Shown: positions 1 through 6,930 of the stretch, in pieces | Numbering within the stretch: the first letter of the stretch is position 1 | Layout of the letters: every line of letters starts with the position of its first letter | Made by a program: the position numbers and the translations under genes | NCBI GenBank assembly: GCA_002788865.1 | Contig: PFSC01000022.1 | Coordinates: forward strand, 1 to 8,746 | Direction of reading: 5' to 3' | From: Candidatus Roizmanbacteria bacterium CG_4_9_14_0_2_um_filter_39_13 | Lineage (GTDB): Bacteria; Patescibacteriota; Microgenomatia; UBA1406; GWC2-37-13 | Length of the DNA stretch: 8,746 nucleotides | The notes under the pieces: generated by a model | The model's input: only the letters and a program-made list of their open reading frames with translations | Database searches by the model: none | What the model was told of the DNA's origin: nothing

Positions 1-1766
1 TTATAGTATGTCCATGCAAGATTGTAATGAGCATTTGACCAGTCTGGCTTCAAAGATACAGCCTGCTCAAAAAGCTTTTGAGCTTCATCATAGTTTTCAA
101 AGAGATAATAGATTCCTCCAAGATCAAGTCTCAAAAGTGGATTTCGAGGATCAAGGGAGATCGACTGTTGATATGCGGATACTGCCCATACTGGTGCATT
201 TTCTGCGACATTTATGATCTGTCGATACACACCAGCAAGCGATTGCCAGTTGGTCACCTTTTGAGGATTGAGTGCAGTTGCTACTTTTGCTTCTGCTATT
301 GCCGCCTGTATCGCATCTGCAATCGTTTGTCTGTCTGTATCGGTCAATTTATCAGCTTCAATTGACGCCAGGTTGTTTGCAACCAATAGGTTTGTTTGGG
401 CAAATTGACGATGAAACTCTTCATTATTGTTGTTATATTGCAATGCTTTTGCTTGATTTTGGTACAGATTCTGAAGGCTATTTTCTGTAATAGCATCAAG
501 TGACTTTTTGAAATATAACTCTGACATAAAATTACGTCCGAGGAAATATCCTGTTCCGCCAAGAACAAGAGCAGAAATGACAACTATACCAATAAATATT
601 GGGGTAAGTGTTGATAGGTCAATGATATACTCCTCTTGTTCTTTTCGTTTGTGGATGTCTGCTGCCATCATCGCAAGTGATACAAAGAACAGAAAGAATG
701 TGATGCCCGCTGGAGGAAGTAAGAACAAGATAAGTATGGACGTGATAAACATTCCCGCCGTCTCGAGTTTGACATTTTTCAAGTTCTTCAAAAACAATGA
801 AATCAGCAGTCCATATCCTATGACTCCGAGTAATCCTTGCTCTGTGAACACATGGAGAAATGTTGAACGAGATGTGTTGAACGAATTTATCTGCCAAAGA
901 TCTGACAAGTTGTAGTTCATTGTACGAACCTGAGTAAATAGTGACGAAAAGTTGTCAATACCAACTCCAAATATTGCCGTCATTGGATTTTTCAGGACTT
1001 CAACTGCAGCATACCACGACAGTGCGAGTGGTGGAATGATGATCTGAGCACCTTCTGTGAGTATCAGTTGCGACACAATGAATATATGAAAAATCAAGGC
1101 AAGCAGTGTGAAAAGAACAATAGTACCAAGAATAACCAGCATTGTTCGGTTGCTTTCATCAACTGAGCGGGATCTTGAATATGTTCTCCACATATAGAGG
1201 GACGAGCCGACGAGAGAGAAAATAAGGAACGCTACAAAATGAATACTGGAACCAATGGTATTAAATGTCGTATTTGACAAAAATGACCAATATGCAGGTA
1301 ATTCTCCACTTTGAAATGGATCCACCATGATGACAAGCGCAAAGACCGAGACAAGAACTCCAGACACTGCAATAGGAAGTATCGGAGATATTTTTGCTTT
1401 TGTAAAAACGTGTGAGGCATAGAGATACAAGATCACCATTGACGCCACCAACACCAATCCATACTGTGGATTATAAATCGCCTGGAGCTTATTGGGAGAC
1501 ATCAACACAATTGACAAAATATACGAAAGAAGAATCAAAATCAAAGATTGGGTTGCCAGATTGCGAAACCAAGTGAATTTTTTTGTCAATAAAAACTTTC
1601 CAAGAGATATGAAAAGAACTCCAAAAAGCACAAGGGTGAGAAAATAAAATTTGCTGTAGATCAGAAAGTCCCGTGTGATAGGTACAAAGAAGAGTGGAAA
1701 AAGAAATACTAATCCATACACAAAATATTGTGTGATTGTGTTAAAAAATTTAGATTGATTTGTCAT
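1..1766 (-). CDS. O-antigen ligase/polymerase-like membrane protein with C-terminal TPR repeats (3' end beyond window)
   Basis: An open frame of 588 codons runs from ATG at 1766 to the window edge with no stop, so the C-terminus is missing. Residues 10-230 and 315-410 carry about ten or more hydrophobic segments. Between them lies a long loop with GVGIDNF (267-273) and HVFTEQGLLG (305-314), the layout of the Wzy_C/O-antigen ligase family, whose members polymerise or ligate lipid-linked glycans on the outer face of the membrane. After the last membrane segment (about 388-408) comes a soluble helical tail. Its residues 505-588 look like TPR units: W-x-x-L-A-x-x-Y, an A-x-x-x-Y-x-x-x-I-x-L-x-P repeat, and a second unit ending in L-K-P-D-W. 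The start is fixed by a perfect promoter 7 nt upstream and an in-frame TGA further up. The polymer it acts on cannot be told. S-layer or teichoic-type glycan ligation is an alternative to O-antigen. Family call is fairly sure. Confidence 0.82.
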   Translation of the reverse strand, partial: MTNQSKFFNTITQYFVYGLVFLFPLFFVPITRDFLIYSKFYFLTLVLFGVLFISLGKFLLTKKFTWFRNLATQSLILILLSYILSIVLMSPNKLQAIYNPQYGLVLVASMVILYLYASHVFTKAKISPILPIAVSGVLVSVFALVIMVDPFQSGELPAYWSFLSNTTFNTIGSSIHFVAFLIFSLVGSSLYMWRTYSRSRSVDESNRTMLVILGTIVLFTLLALIFHIFIVSQLILTEGAQIIIPPLALSWYAAVEVLKNPMTAIFGVGIDNFSSLFTQVRTMNYNLSDLWQINSFNTSRSTFLHVFTEQGLLGVIGYGLLISLFLKNLKNVKLETAGMFITSILILFLLPPAGITFFLFFVSLAMMAADIHKRKEQEEYIIDLSTLTPIFIGIVVISALVLGGTGYFLGRNFMSELYFKKSLDAITENSLQNLYQNQAKALQYNNNNEEFHRQFAQTNLLVANNLASIEADKLTDTDRQTIADAIQAAIAEAKVATALNPQKVTNWQSLAGVYRQIINVAENAPVWAVSAYQQSISLDPRNPLLRLDLGGIYYLFENYDEAQKLFEQAVSLKPDWSNAHYNLAWTYY

Positions 1767-1773
1767 AGATTTG

Positions 1774-1802
1774 ATTCTAGATTCTCAAAAAGCATATGTC
1801 AA
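1774..1802 (-). promoter_or_regulatory. Consensus sigma70-type promoter for the O-antigen-ligase-like gene, predicted leaderless
   Basis: Read on the minus strand, TTGACA (1802-1797) is followed by a 17-nt spacer and TAGAAT (1779-1774). Only 7 nt then separate the -10 from the ATG at 1766. Transcription would normally begin about 7 nt after the -10, that is at or next to the start codon, so the message should have no leader and no ribosome binding site. Confidence 0.75.
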
Positions 1803-1837
1803 TGGCAATTTTAATTTCATCTTGGGTCTAATTCCCC

Positions 1838-1850
1838 GACGCTCAGCGTC
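1838..1850. repeat. Short perfect palindrome
   Basis: GACGCT-C-AGCGTC is a 13-nt perfect inverted repeat around a single C. It stands 6 nt before a larger palindromic element and may be a remnant or an outer part of it. Confidence 0.6.
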
Positions 1851-1855
1851 GTGAT

Positions 1856-1930
1856 TGTCATACTGATCCGGCCGACTGGCGGAGAAGTATCCTCGTCTCC
1901 ACCATTCGGCGGATCCTACTCAGAATGACA
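1856..1930. repeat. 75-nt imperfect palindromic repeat element with TGTCAT...ATGACA ends
   Basis: The outer arms, TGTCATACTGA (1856-1866) and TCAGAATGACA (1920-1930), pair at 10 of 11 positions. Inside them, a GATCCGGCCGA block and a TTCGGCGGATC block are also roughly complementary. This is the common shape of small interspersed palindromes in CPR and some other genomes. It has no coding capacity. A further TCAGAATGACA end at 1942-1952 suggests a second, decayed copy beside it. Confidence 0.7.
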
Positions 1931-1956
1931 AGTGGGGATGTTCAGAATGACATGAG

Positions 1957-1995
1957 ATCCCCCGACCTGCCTTGCCGGCAGGCAGGCAAGGGGAT
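1957..1995. repeat. 39-nt palindromic element with ATCCCC...GGGGAT ends
   Basis: The outer arms ATCCCC and GGGGAT are perfect. Inside, CCTGCC on the left pairs with GGCAGG on the right after a 3-nt internal loop, and the centre is a CCGG-containing, GC-rich loop region. ATGACA follows directly. The same outer arms bound the element inside trxB (7413-7452), so the two are probably related. It lies in the spacer downstream of the surface-protein gene (minus strand). No T-run follows, so it is not a classical terminator. Confidence 0.7.
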
Positions 1996-2078
1996 GACAC
2001 AGTACAGATAAGAATGATTTTTAACAAAACGCACTACATGGGAAACTCAGGATATATACTATACATACTGTAAAGAAA

Positions 2079-3698
2079 TTATTCAGGTCGCAAAAGCATC
2101 TTGAGCTTTCCACAACGGATCATTTTATTGTTGATTTTTTTATTATTCAATCCACTGGGACAGTTATTTTGAGTAAATTTTTCTTCAGCATCCATATTTT
2201 CAAGTGCATATCCAACTATTTCAGAGTTTGCATTCGACTTTGCTCCATATCCAGGAATGATACTTGCCCCTATCGTGTCCCCTGTTCGAATTTCGCCGTT
2301 TATGTCTGAGACAAATACTTCAATCTGCCCTAGTAAGCCGACCAATACCGCTGATGTATGTTGCCCTGCATTTCCGATATATCCTGCTGAATCTGTAACC
2401 ACGCCAACGACTGGTTCATCTTCCTGCCCTGCGTGCACTCCATTTTGGACCAAAGTAATTATTGTTCCAACTTCAAAGTCAACGCCATCTTCAACTGAAA
2501 AATATTCTGCAATATCGGCACCCGTTGTTTCATACACAACAGCGCCCTTATTAAGGCGAATTGATCCCACACGTTTTCCGATTGAGTCATTTGTTGAACC
2601 TGAATAAAAATTTACGAACGTAGCTTTCGAACCGTTTGGATCTGTGGCAAGGGTTAAATCCAGCACCGATGTGCCAACCTCATCGACAATGGCTAGATTC
2701 TGGATTGATGCAATTGATGAATACGGTTCAAGCCCAACTACCGACAATTTTCTGTCGGGCGTGAGATTTCCCACACCGAAATTTCCAGATGAAACCGAAG
2801 TATTCCCGCCTATTCCGGGTTGGAATAAAATATCACCTGGTATTTGCTCGTTCGTTTGAAATACAAGCGTTTGACCCTCAATCGTGAATACTCCTTGGGT
2901 AGAACGTATTGAAGGCGACTCAGAATCAATGACGACTGATCCTTCCTGGTCAATGTACGGTATGCTCGAATTTGTTTTGCCGGCAGGAAGCCCACCAAGG
3001 AGTGCCGTATCTCGAGAATATCCGGACGTAGATATTTTATACCGAGGCTTTATCTCACCCTCTGACCCAATTTTGACACCAAGATAAAGAGACGAGTGAG
3101 ATATGAAGATCGACTCTGAAATAGGCTTCATGCCACAGTCACTTCCCAATGTCACAGTAAAACTACCATTGTATTCTGGAACGATACCATTTTCTCCGAC
3201 GCAAGATCCCGAAAAAAGAGACGAACCATCAATTGGACTACTATATATTGTAAAATATACATCTTGTTTTGAGTCGATAGCTGTCCCATCTTTACCTTTC
3301 AGAATTCCTCGAAAGGGAATAATTCGCTTATCCGGCACCTGAGGAGAATCGTCCTTCACTGAGGAATTGAATATGTATGAAAAATCACTAAATAAAAAAG
3401 CTACTGTGCCTACCAGAATGGCGACAAACACGATAAGAATAGGAATTTTTCTATTCTTTTTAGTAACCTGAGAACCATTGAGTTTATGAGAACGTTGCTC
3501 TACCTCGCGCACAAGCTCTCGTCTTAGCTCATGAAAAATGGTTGAATTGATAGCTTTCTTAGATACTAGCCACTCAAGCCAATCTTTTGAGCTTGCAAAA
3601 AAATCATGAAGTTGATCTAAAGACGTTGCATTTTGAATTTTTTGAATATATTCGTCAACAACGGATTGGGAAAAAATCTTTTCTTTCATACGTATCAT
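2079..3698 (-). CDS. Single-TM anchored surface protein of CPR type (beta-rich, tail-fibre-like domains)
   Basis: This is a 539-residue protein. Residues 1-84 are charged and helical, presumably cytoplasmic. One membrane segment spans about 85-104, and the rest is Ser/Gly/Thr-rich and presumably outside. Residues 124-236 (FRGILKGKDGT, VYFTIYSS, YLGVKIG, KPRYKIS) match the 'QGRL-DxxGxP...YLGVxVG...TPRxRLxSVPYA' module of many exported proteins. Residues 289-321 (GDILFQPG, GVGNLTPDRKLSVVG) match the 'NVGIGTTxPxxKLxV' motif of tail-fibre-like proteins. Residues 393-505 (GADIAEYF, GVVTDSAGY, LVGLLGQIEVFVS, GEIRTGDTIGASIIPGYGAK) form the C-terminal module common in large CPR surface proteins. Cysteine pairs C166/C188 and C513/C529 could form disulfides. 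An in-frame TGA precedes ATG 3698. Met4 (3689) is a possible alternative start. The function is unknown; adhesion or envelope display is a guess. The PaaX-like gene is divergent, 715 bp away. Confidence 0.75.
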   Translation of the reverse strand: MIRMKEKIFSQSVVDEYIQKIQNATSLDQLHDFFASSKDWLEWLVSKKAINSTIFHELRRELVREVEQRSHKLNGSQVTKKNRKIPILIVFVAILVGTVAFLFSDFSYIFNSSVKDDSPQVPDKRIIPFRGILKGKDGTAIDSKQDVYFTIYSSPIDGSSLFSGSCVGENGIVPEYNGSFTVTLGSDCGMKPISESIFISHSSLYLGVKIGSEGEIKPRYKISTSGYSRDTALLGGLPAGKTNSSIPYIDQEGSVVIDSESPSIRSTQGVFTIEGQTLVFQTNEQIPGDILFQPGIGGNTSVSSGNFGVGNLTPDRKLSVVGLEPYSSIASIQNLAIVDEVGTSVLDLTLATDPNGSKATFVNFYSGSTNDSIGKRVGSIRLNKGAVVYETTGADIAEYFSVEDGVDFEVGTIITLVQNGVHAGQEDEPVVGVVTDSAGYIGNAGQHTSAVLVGLLGQIEVFVSDINGEIRTGDTIGASIIPGYGAKSNANSEIVGYALENMDAEEKFTQNNCPSGLNNKKINNKMIRCGKLKMLLRPE

Positions 3699-3705
3699 TG
3701 TAACG

Positions 3706-3711
3706 AATATA
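3706..3711 (-). promoter_or_regulatory. Candidate -10 element for the surface-protein gene
   Basis: TATATT on the minus strand ends 7 nt before the ATG at 3698, the same geometry as at the other genes here. No convincing -35 is seen at 16-18 nt, and the region is AT-rich, so a chance match is possible. Confidence 0.35.
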
Positions 3712-3791
3712 ATTCAAAAAATAAAACCAAATATATATAGTACATTGAAAGCATTTTAATACTATTGTGGAGCCCTATATATATTTTACAC

Positions 3792-3829
3792 CCTGTCGTG
3801 AATTATAACTTTTTACCTTTCACAACAGG
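3792..3829. repeat. 11-bp inverted repeat with 16-nt loop
   Basis: CCTGTCGTGAA (3792-3802) pairs with TTCACAACAGG (3819-3829) at 10 of 11 positions. It is GC-richer than its surroundings and has no T-run after it, so it is not an obvious terminator. It could be an operator for a dimeric regulator or a hairpin in a transcript. Confidence 0.5.
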
Positions 3830-4378
3830 CTATCTATACATATCACATCAGGAATACTAAATTTTACGTTAATTGCGTGAGTGAATTAATATTATATACT
3901 TTTCACAGAGCCTTAATTGGATATAATGCTCGGACGTATATATGATTTTTGGATCATATTGTCGTACTTATTTCCAGATCTAGCTTAGAATGAAATCGTA
4001 AAGTATTCAAATATATACCCTATATTAAATATTACTTTATCTGAATCTATTTAACGCAAAGTAATTTAAGGCTTTTAATATGCACATAAAAATACAGTTA
4101 TATTTTCTATATTCTCTATTTTTATATCTTATATAAATTTATTATTCCAACACTCGCTCAAATCTCAAACTAACGTTCATGTTTGTTTATATTTCAAGTT
4201 ATATTTACTTTTTCGTTGAAGAGAATAATATCTACGTCAGTAAGTATCTAAATAGCATTTGACTACTTTACCTTTTGATATGATCCATCTTTAATTGATA
4301 TTTATTTGGCACATAGTGGTTGTCTATGCTGATTTCATATTAGATATCGTCTTTATAAAGCTCTATATATATGAACTA

Positions 4379-4407
4379 TTGACAAGCGTGTATATATCTG
4401 ATAATTT
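4379..4407 (+). promoter_or_regulatory. Promoter of the PaaX-like gene, predicted leaderless
   Basis: A perfect TTGACA (4379-4384) is followed by 17 nt and TAATTT (4402-4407), then 6 nt to the ATG at 4414. GATAAT (4400-4405) is an alternative -10 with a 15-nt spacer. An in-frame TAA at 4402-4404 excludes any earlier start codon nearby, and no Shine-Dalgarno sequence is present, so transcription and translation start almost together. Confidence 0.65.
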
Positions 4408-4413
4408 GTACGC

Positions 4414-5166
4414 ATGGGAATAAAAGACAGACGGACTAAAATACTTATGGCCATGCTCCTTATGTCTGATGATTCTTTCAAAGAAGTAGCGCTTACTCCT
4501 GATATTTGTGCCGTATTCGACCTTACAATGAACAGAAAGACTCTATCTACCTTGATGCAGTTGACAAAAGAAGAGTACTTAGATCATATTCCAGAATCGA
4601 ATCCCCCTATATACAAGCTTACGGCAAAAGGTTTTTATGATATCGTACTGACCTACCCCGTGTTTCGATTTACTCAAGAAAAATGGGATGGAAAATGGAG
4701 AATTCTTTCATATGAAATTCCAGAAAAGAAACGCGAACTCCGGGACAGATTACGAAGAGAGGTAGCGAGTTGGGGTCTTGGACCTTGGCACAGATCTTTT
4801 TGGGTTACACCACATCCGATCATACACTCTCTCAGGGATTTGATTTCCGACACTGAAGAACAGCAATATGTTCAGGCATTTGAAGCTGATCATGTTTTTG
4901 GAAACAGAGCTGAGCTTATCGAGAAAGTATGGGGGAAAACTTCTCGCGAAAAAGAGTATCGTGCGTTGTTTAAGACGTGGCATCAGATGCTTTCTACCGA
5001 TCAAGACAAAGTCTCAAAGATGAAAGAAGTCACCTCTTCATATATCAACATCTTAAAAACAGATCCAGGACTTCCAAAAGACCTCATTGGTGACTCTTGG
5101 ATTGGGTTTGAAGCGATCATATTATTTCGAGAAATTAAAAATATCCTGCTACAACAATCTTCATAA
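4414..5166 (+). CDS. PaaX-family transcriptional regulator
   Basis: This is a 250-residue protein. Residues 1-75 fit a winged-helix DNA-binding domain, ending in the typical 'Y-x-L-T-x-K-G' wing (67-73). Residues 91-134 contain WDGKWRILSYEIPE, a run of Arg/Leu (RDRLRREV) and WGLGPWHRSFWVTP, the hallmark of the PaaX central domain, which has a Cas2-like ferredoxin fold. Residues 218-240 (GLPKDLIGDSWIGFEA) match the PaaX C-terminal region (LPxxLLPxxWxG). In proteobacteria PaaX represses phenylacetate genes and responds to phenylacetyl-CoA. No such pathway is in this window, so ligand and targets are unknown. It is the only plus-strand gene here and diverges from the surface-protein gene across a long AT-rich spacer. 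Its last 6 nt overlap the end of the convergent gene. A Cas2-like nuclease role is unlikely, because the wHTH and the C-terminal PaaX region are both present. Confidence 0.8.
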   Translation: MGIKDRRTKILMAMLLMSDDSFKEVALTPDICAVFDLTMNRKTLSTLMQLTKEEYLDHIPESNPPIYKLTAKGFYDIVLTYPVFRFTQEKWDGKWRILSYEIPEKKRELRDRLRREVASWGLGPWHRSFWVTPHPIIHSLRDLISDTEEQQYVQAFEADHVFGNRAELIEKVWGKTSREKEYRALFKTWHQMLSTDQDKVSKMKEVTSSYINILKTDPGLPKDLIGDSWIGFEAIILFREIKNILLQQSS

Positions 5167-5754
5167 CGAATACGTGGCTGTCTCTCCTTCCCTCAACTCA
5201 ATCAGCTGAATACCGCTCATTTTTTCACTCTTCTCAAGAAGTTGTTTTATCACAAAATCAAGCTCAGGCACGACCACAATCTGCGGTTGAAAACTATCAA
5301 GAACTTCTTCAAATTCAAATGGATTTTGTACGTGTGTGCGAAAAATTACATATTGTTTGTCAGCATCTATACGAATAGTGTCTTTCAGTATGTTAATTTG
5401 GGGCTGTAAGTCAATATTTATCACGTCTGTTGAACTTGTAACAGTATATCTTGTATTTAGCTCCTCAAGAAAACTTGTTGACATTCCATGTGCGTAGATA
5501 AGCTCTATTGTTCTGTCGTACAGACTCATACCTTTGCCCACACAGCTCAAAGTGTCCTTGAGTGATTTTGAAGGTATCAATATAGTTTGATTGTGCTCTA
5601 GATGAATCACCCCAACAATAGACTGTCCGTTTGAACACAAGGCAATAGATTTACGACTCAAGATAAGTGAAAATATAAATGAAGCGGTAATAAAGATTAT
5701 TGAAGATATTACAGTCGTGAATATTAGTTTCTTTGATGCTATTTGATAGTCCAT
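5161..5754 (-). CDS. Membrane-anchored ComEC-like metallo-beta-lactamase-fold protein, metal motif lost
   Basis: This is a 197-residue protein with one N-terminal membrane segment (about 10-32). From residue 56 it follows the pattern of the beta-lactamase-fold domain of ComEC-type proteins. 'QTILIPSK' (56-63) stands where TILIDGG is usual. 'LSCVGKGMSLYDRTIEL' (69-85) matches the 'VLxxLGxxLPFxDRTIDL' stretch. 'IYAHG' (86-90) stands where THPHADH is usual, and 'FLEELNTRYTV' (95-105) matches 'GLxEVLKRYKV'. Residues 151-170 resemble 'FLxxxxPKIxVISVGK'. Of the HxHxDH metal site only His89 remains, and the DGG turn is gone, so it is probably not an active hydrolase. The start lies 9 nt after the M23 peptidase stop with no Shine-Dalgarno, so co-transcription is likely. 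The family call rests on remembered motif patterns and is moderate; a plain membrane protein of unknown function is the alternative. Confidence 0.55.
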   Translation of the reverse strand: MDYQIASKKLIFTTVISSIIFITASFIFSLILSRKSIALCSNGQSIVGVIHLEHNQTILIPSKSLKDTLSCVGKGMSLYDRTIELIYAHGMSTSFLEELNTRYTVTSSTDVINIDLQPQINILKDTIRIDADKQYVIFRTHVQNPFEFEEVLDSFQPQIVVVPELDFVIKQLLEKSEKMSGIQLIELREGETATYSL

Positions 5755-5763
5755 CGTTTTGGA

Positions 5764-6828
5764 TTATTGTAAATAGTTTAGCGGGTTGACCAATGATCCA
5801 CCGGAACGGATTTCAAAATGAAGATGAGTTCCTGTCGATCTTCCAGTTGATCCCATTACGCCAATCCTCTGCCCTTTGGTCACAGCTTGTCCTGCACTCA
5901 CCTCAATTGAGGATAAGTGACCATATAATGTTTGGAATCCATTCGCGTGATCAATGATGATATGACATCCATACCCATATGCCAAACAGCCTGTATATGT
6001 CACTGTACCTGTGTCAGCTGCAATGACCGGCGGCGCTGTTCTATTTGCGATATCAAGAGCCATATGATACCAGACAGGATACGTACTAATATTTCCTGAT
6101 GACGGCCAAATAAAACTTGAAGTCCCTTGAACTCCAGCTTGAATTTTTGCAAAAAACTGCTGGCCTGTATTTTGAGGCTTTTTCTCTTCAATAGTTCCAT
6201 TCGGCACATACAGGGCTTGACCTGGGGTTAATTGAAATGTGTCTGGATCGGCAAAGTCGTTGAACGGAAAGTTTACGATATTTTGTGCATCAACTCCATA
6301 TTTCTTTGCGATCGTATAAATATTGTCTCCCGCTACAACAGTATGCACTGTTCCGGTGACTGGAGGAATTTTGAGGGCTTGCCCAATCTTGATTGTATCG
6401 GTTTTTAATCCGTTCGCCCATTTTATTGTATCGACCGATATTTGAAATCGTTCAGCGATTGTCGCAAGAGTTTCCCCCTCTCTGACCATATATGTTTCGA
6501 CTCCACTTCGAGGCTTTGCCGATACAATCGTAGTGACAGGATTTTCAAAAGGATCAAATGAAAGCGATGTACTTTGAAAATAACGTGGCGGATTGTCAGT
6601 TGAATCATCAAACGGATTGTTTTCCGCAATCGCAGGCCCAGCAATGAAGACCGTCACGATAAGTAAAAAAAATGAAGAGTTGAGAAAGGAACTTGAATAC
6701 TTCCCTCGTTTTACCACTAAAAGAGCGACAACAACGTCTTTTGCGTGTTCGAACTTGAGTCCATATCGAAATGCTCTGGAGAGTGCGTATTTTTTGAAAA
6801 ATAGGAAAAACGGCAGTATATCTTTCAT
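5764..6828 (-). CDS. LysM-LysM-M23 peptidoglycan endopeptidase (LytM type)
   Basis: This 354-residue enzyme likely cuts peptide cross-links of peptidoglycan outside the membrane. An unusually long positively charged N-terminus (1-47) precedes a hydrophobic segment (48-64) and a signal-peptidase-like site after AIA (about 66-68). LysM 1 spans about 112-155 (Y-x-V-R-E-G-E-T-L-x-x-I-A-x-R-F) and LysM 2 about 161-209 (HTVVAGDNIYTIAKKYGV); these bind glycan. The M23 domain (241-354) has the zinc ligands H255 and D259 (HxxxD) and H337. Catalytic H304 (YGHLS) and H335 (HLHFE) are also present, so it should be active. C281 and C288 flank the GYG motif and could form a disulfide. ATG 6828 is preceded by an upstream in-frame TAA. 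It heads a two-gene unit with the beta-lactamase-fold protein. A membrane-attached enzyme is possible if the leader is not cleaved. Confidence 0.9.
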   Translation of the reverse strand: MKDILPFFLFFKKYALSRAFRYGLKFEHAKDVVVALLVVKRGKYSSSFLNSSFFLLIVTVFIAGPAIAENNPFDDSTDNPPRYFQSTSLSFDPFENPVTTIVSAKPRSGVETYMVREGETLATIAERFQISVDTIKWANGLKTDTIKIGQALKIPPVTGTVHTVVAGDNIYTIAKKYGVDAQNIVNFPFNDFADPDTFQLTPGQALYVPNGTIEEKKPQNTGQQFFAKIQAGVQGTSSFIWPSSGNISTYPVWYHMALDIANRTAPPVIAADTGTVTYTGCLAYGYGCHIIIDHANGFQTLYGHLSSIEVSAGQAVTKGQRIGVMGSTGRSTGTHLHFEIRSGGSLVNPLNYLQ

Positions 6829-6834
6829 AGATAC

Positions 6835-6840
6835 AATATA
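6835..6840 (-). promoter_or_regulatory. Candidate -10 element for the M23 peptidase gene
   Basis: TATATT on the minus strand ends exactly 6 nt before the ATG at 6828. The hexamer 17 nt further up (TGTAAA, 6863-6858) matches the -35 consensus at only three positions. It is supported mainly by sharing its geometry with the stronger promoters in the window. Confidence 0.45.
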
Positions 6841-6888
6841 TTTTTGTACTATCCCATTTTACATGATTTACCTGAAATCTGTATGAAG

Positions 6889-6930
6889 CTTGTGAGAGAT
6901 CACAAGTCTTGACACACATGTCATTGCGAG
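6889..6930. repeat. Interspersed repeat copy with hairpin (TCACAAGTCTTGACACA...TGTCATT)
   Basis: CTTGTGA-gaga-TCACAAG (6889-6906) is a perfect 7-bp hairpin. From 6900 to 6925 the sequence matches 8659-8684 at 25 of 26 positions, and both copies continue into a TGTCATT...CGAGCGG start, the left end of a widespread palindromic repeat type. The copy here has no right half. Its right side runs straight into the glutamate dehydrogenase remnant. Confidence 0.65.

Larger units (their letters stand above)
3699..4413. other. 715-bp AT-rich divergent intergenic region without a recognisable gene
   Basis: No reading frame of useful length and no tRNA-like or rRNA-like sequence is visible on either strand. 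Sampled 60-nt lines are about 15-32% G+C, with many TATATA runs. The two flanking genes start at its edges and point away from it. It holds one notable inverted repeat (3792-3829), a 7-bp hairpin (3940-3959) and the promoter of the PaaX-like gene at its right end. The rest is unexplained. It could be regulatory DNA, an untranslated RNA, or a decayed gene. Confidence 0.6.

Noticed and set aside
508..915. 135-codon plus-strand frame
   Set aside because: It is the antisense shadow of the O-antigen-ligase-like gene, which is open over the full 1766 nt and has clear family motifs.
1957..1995. Intrinsic terminator of the surface-protein gene
   Set aside because: The hairpin is strong, but no T-run follows on either strand, and it fits a repeat element better.
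3940..4286. ATATGATC-type words repeated and inverted in the AT-rich spacer, including a 7-bp hairpin at 3940-3959
   Set aside because: A few 7-9 nt inverted matches are expected by chance in 700 bp of such AT-rich sequence.
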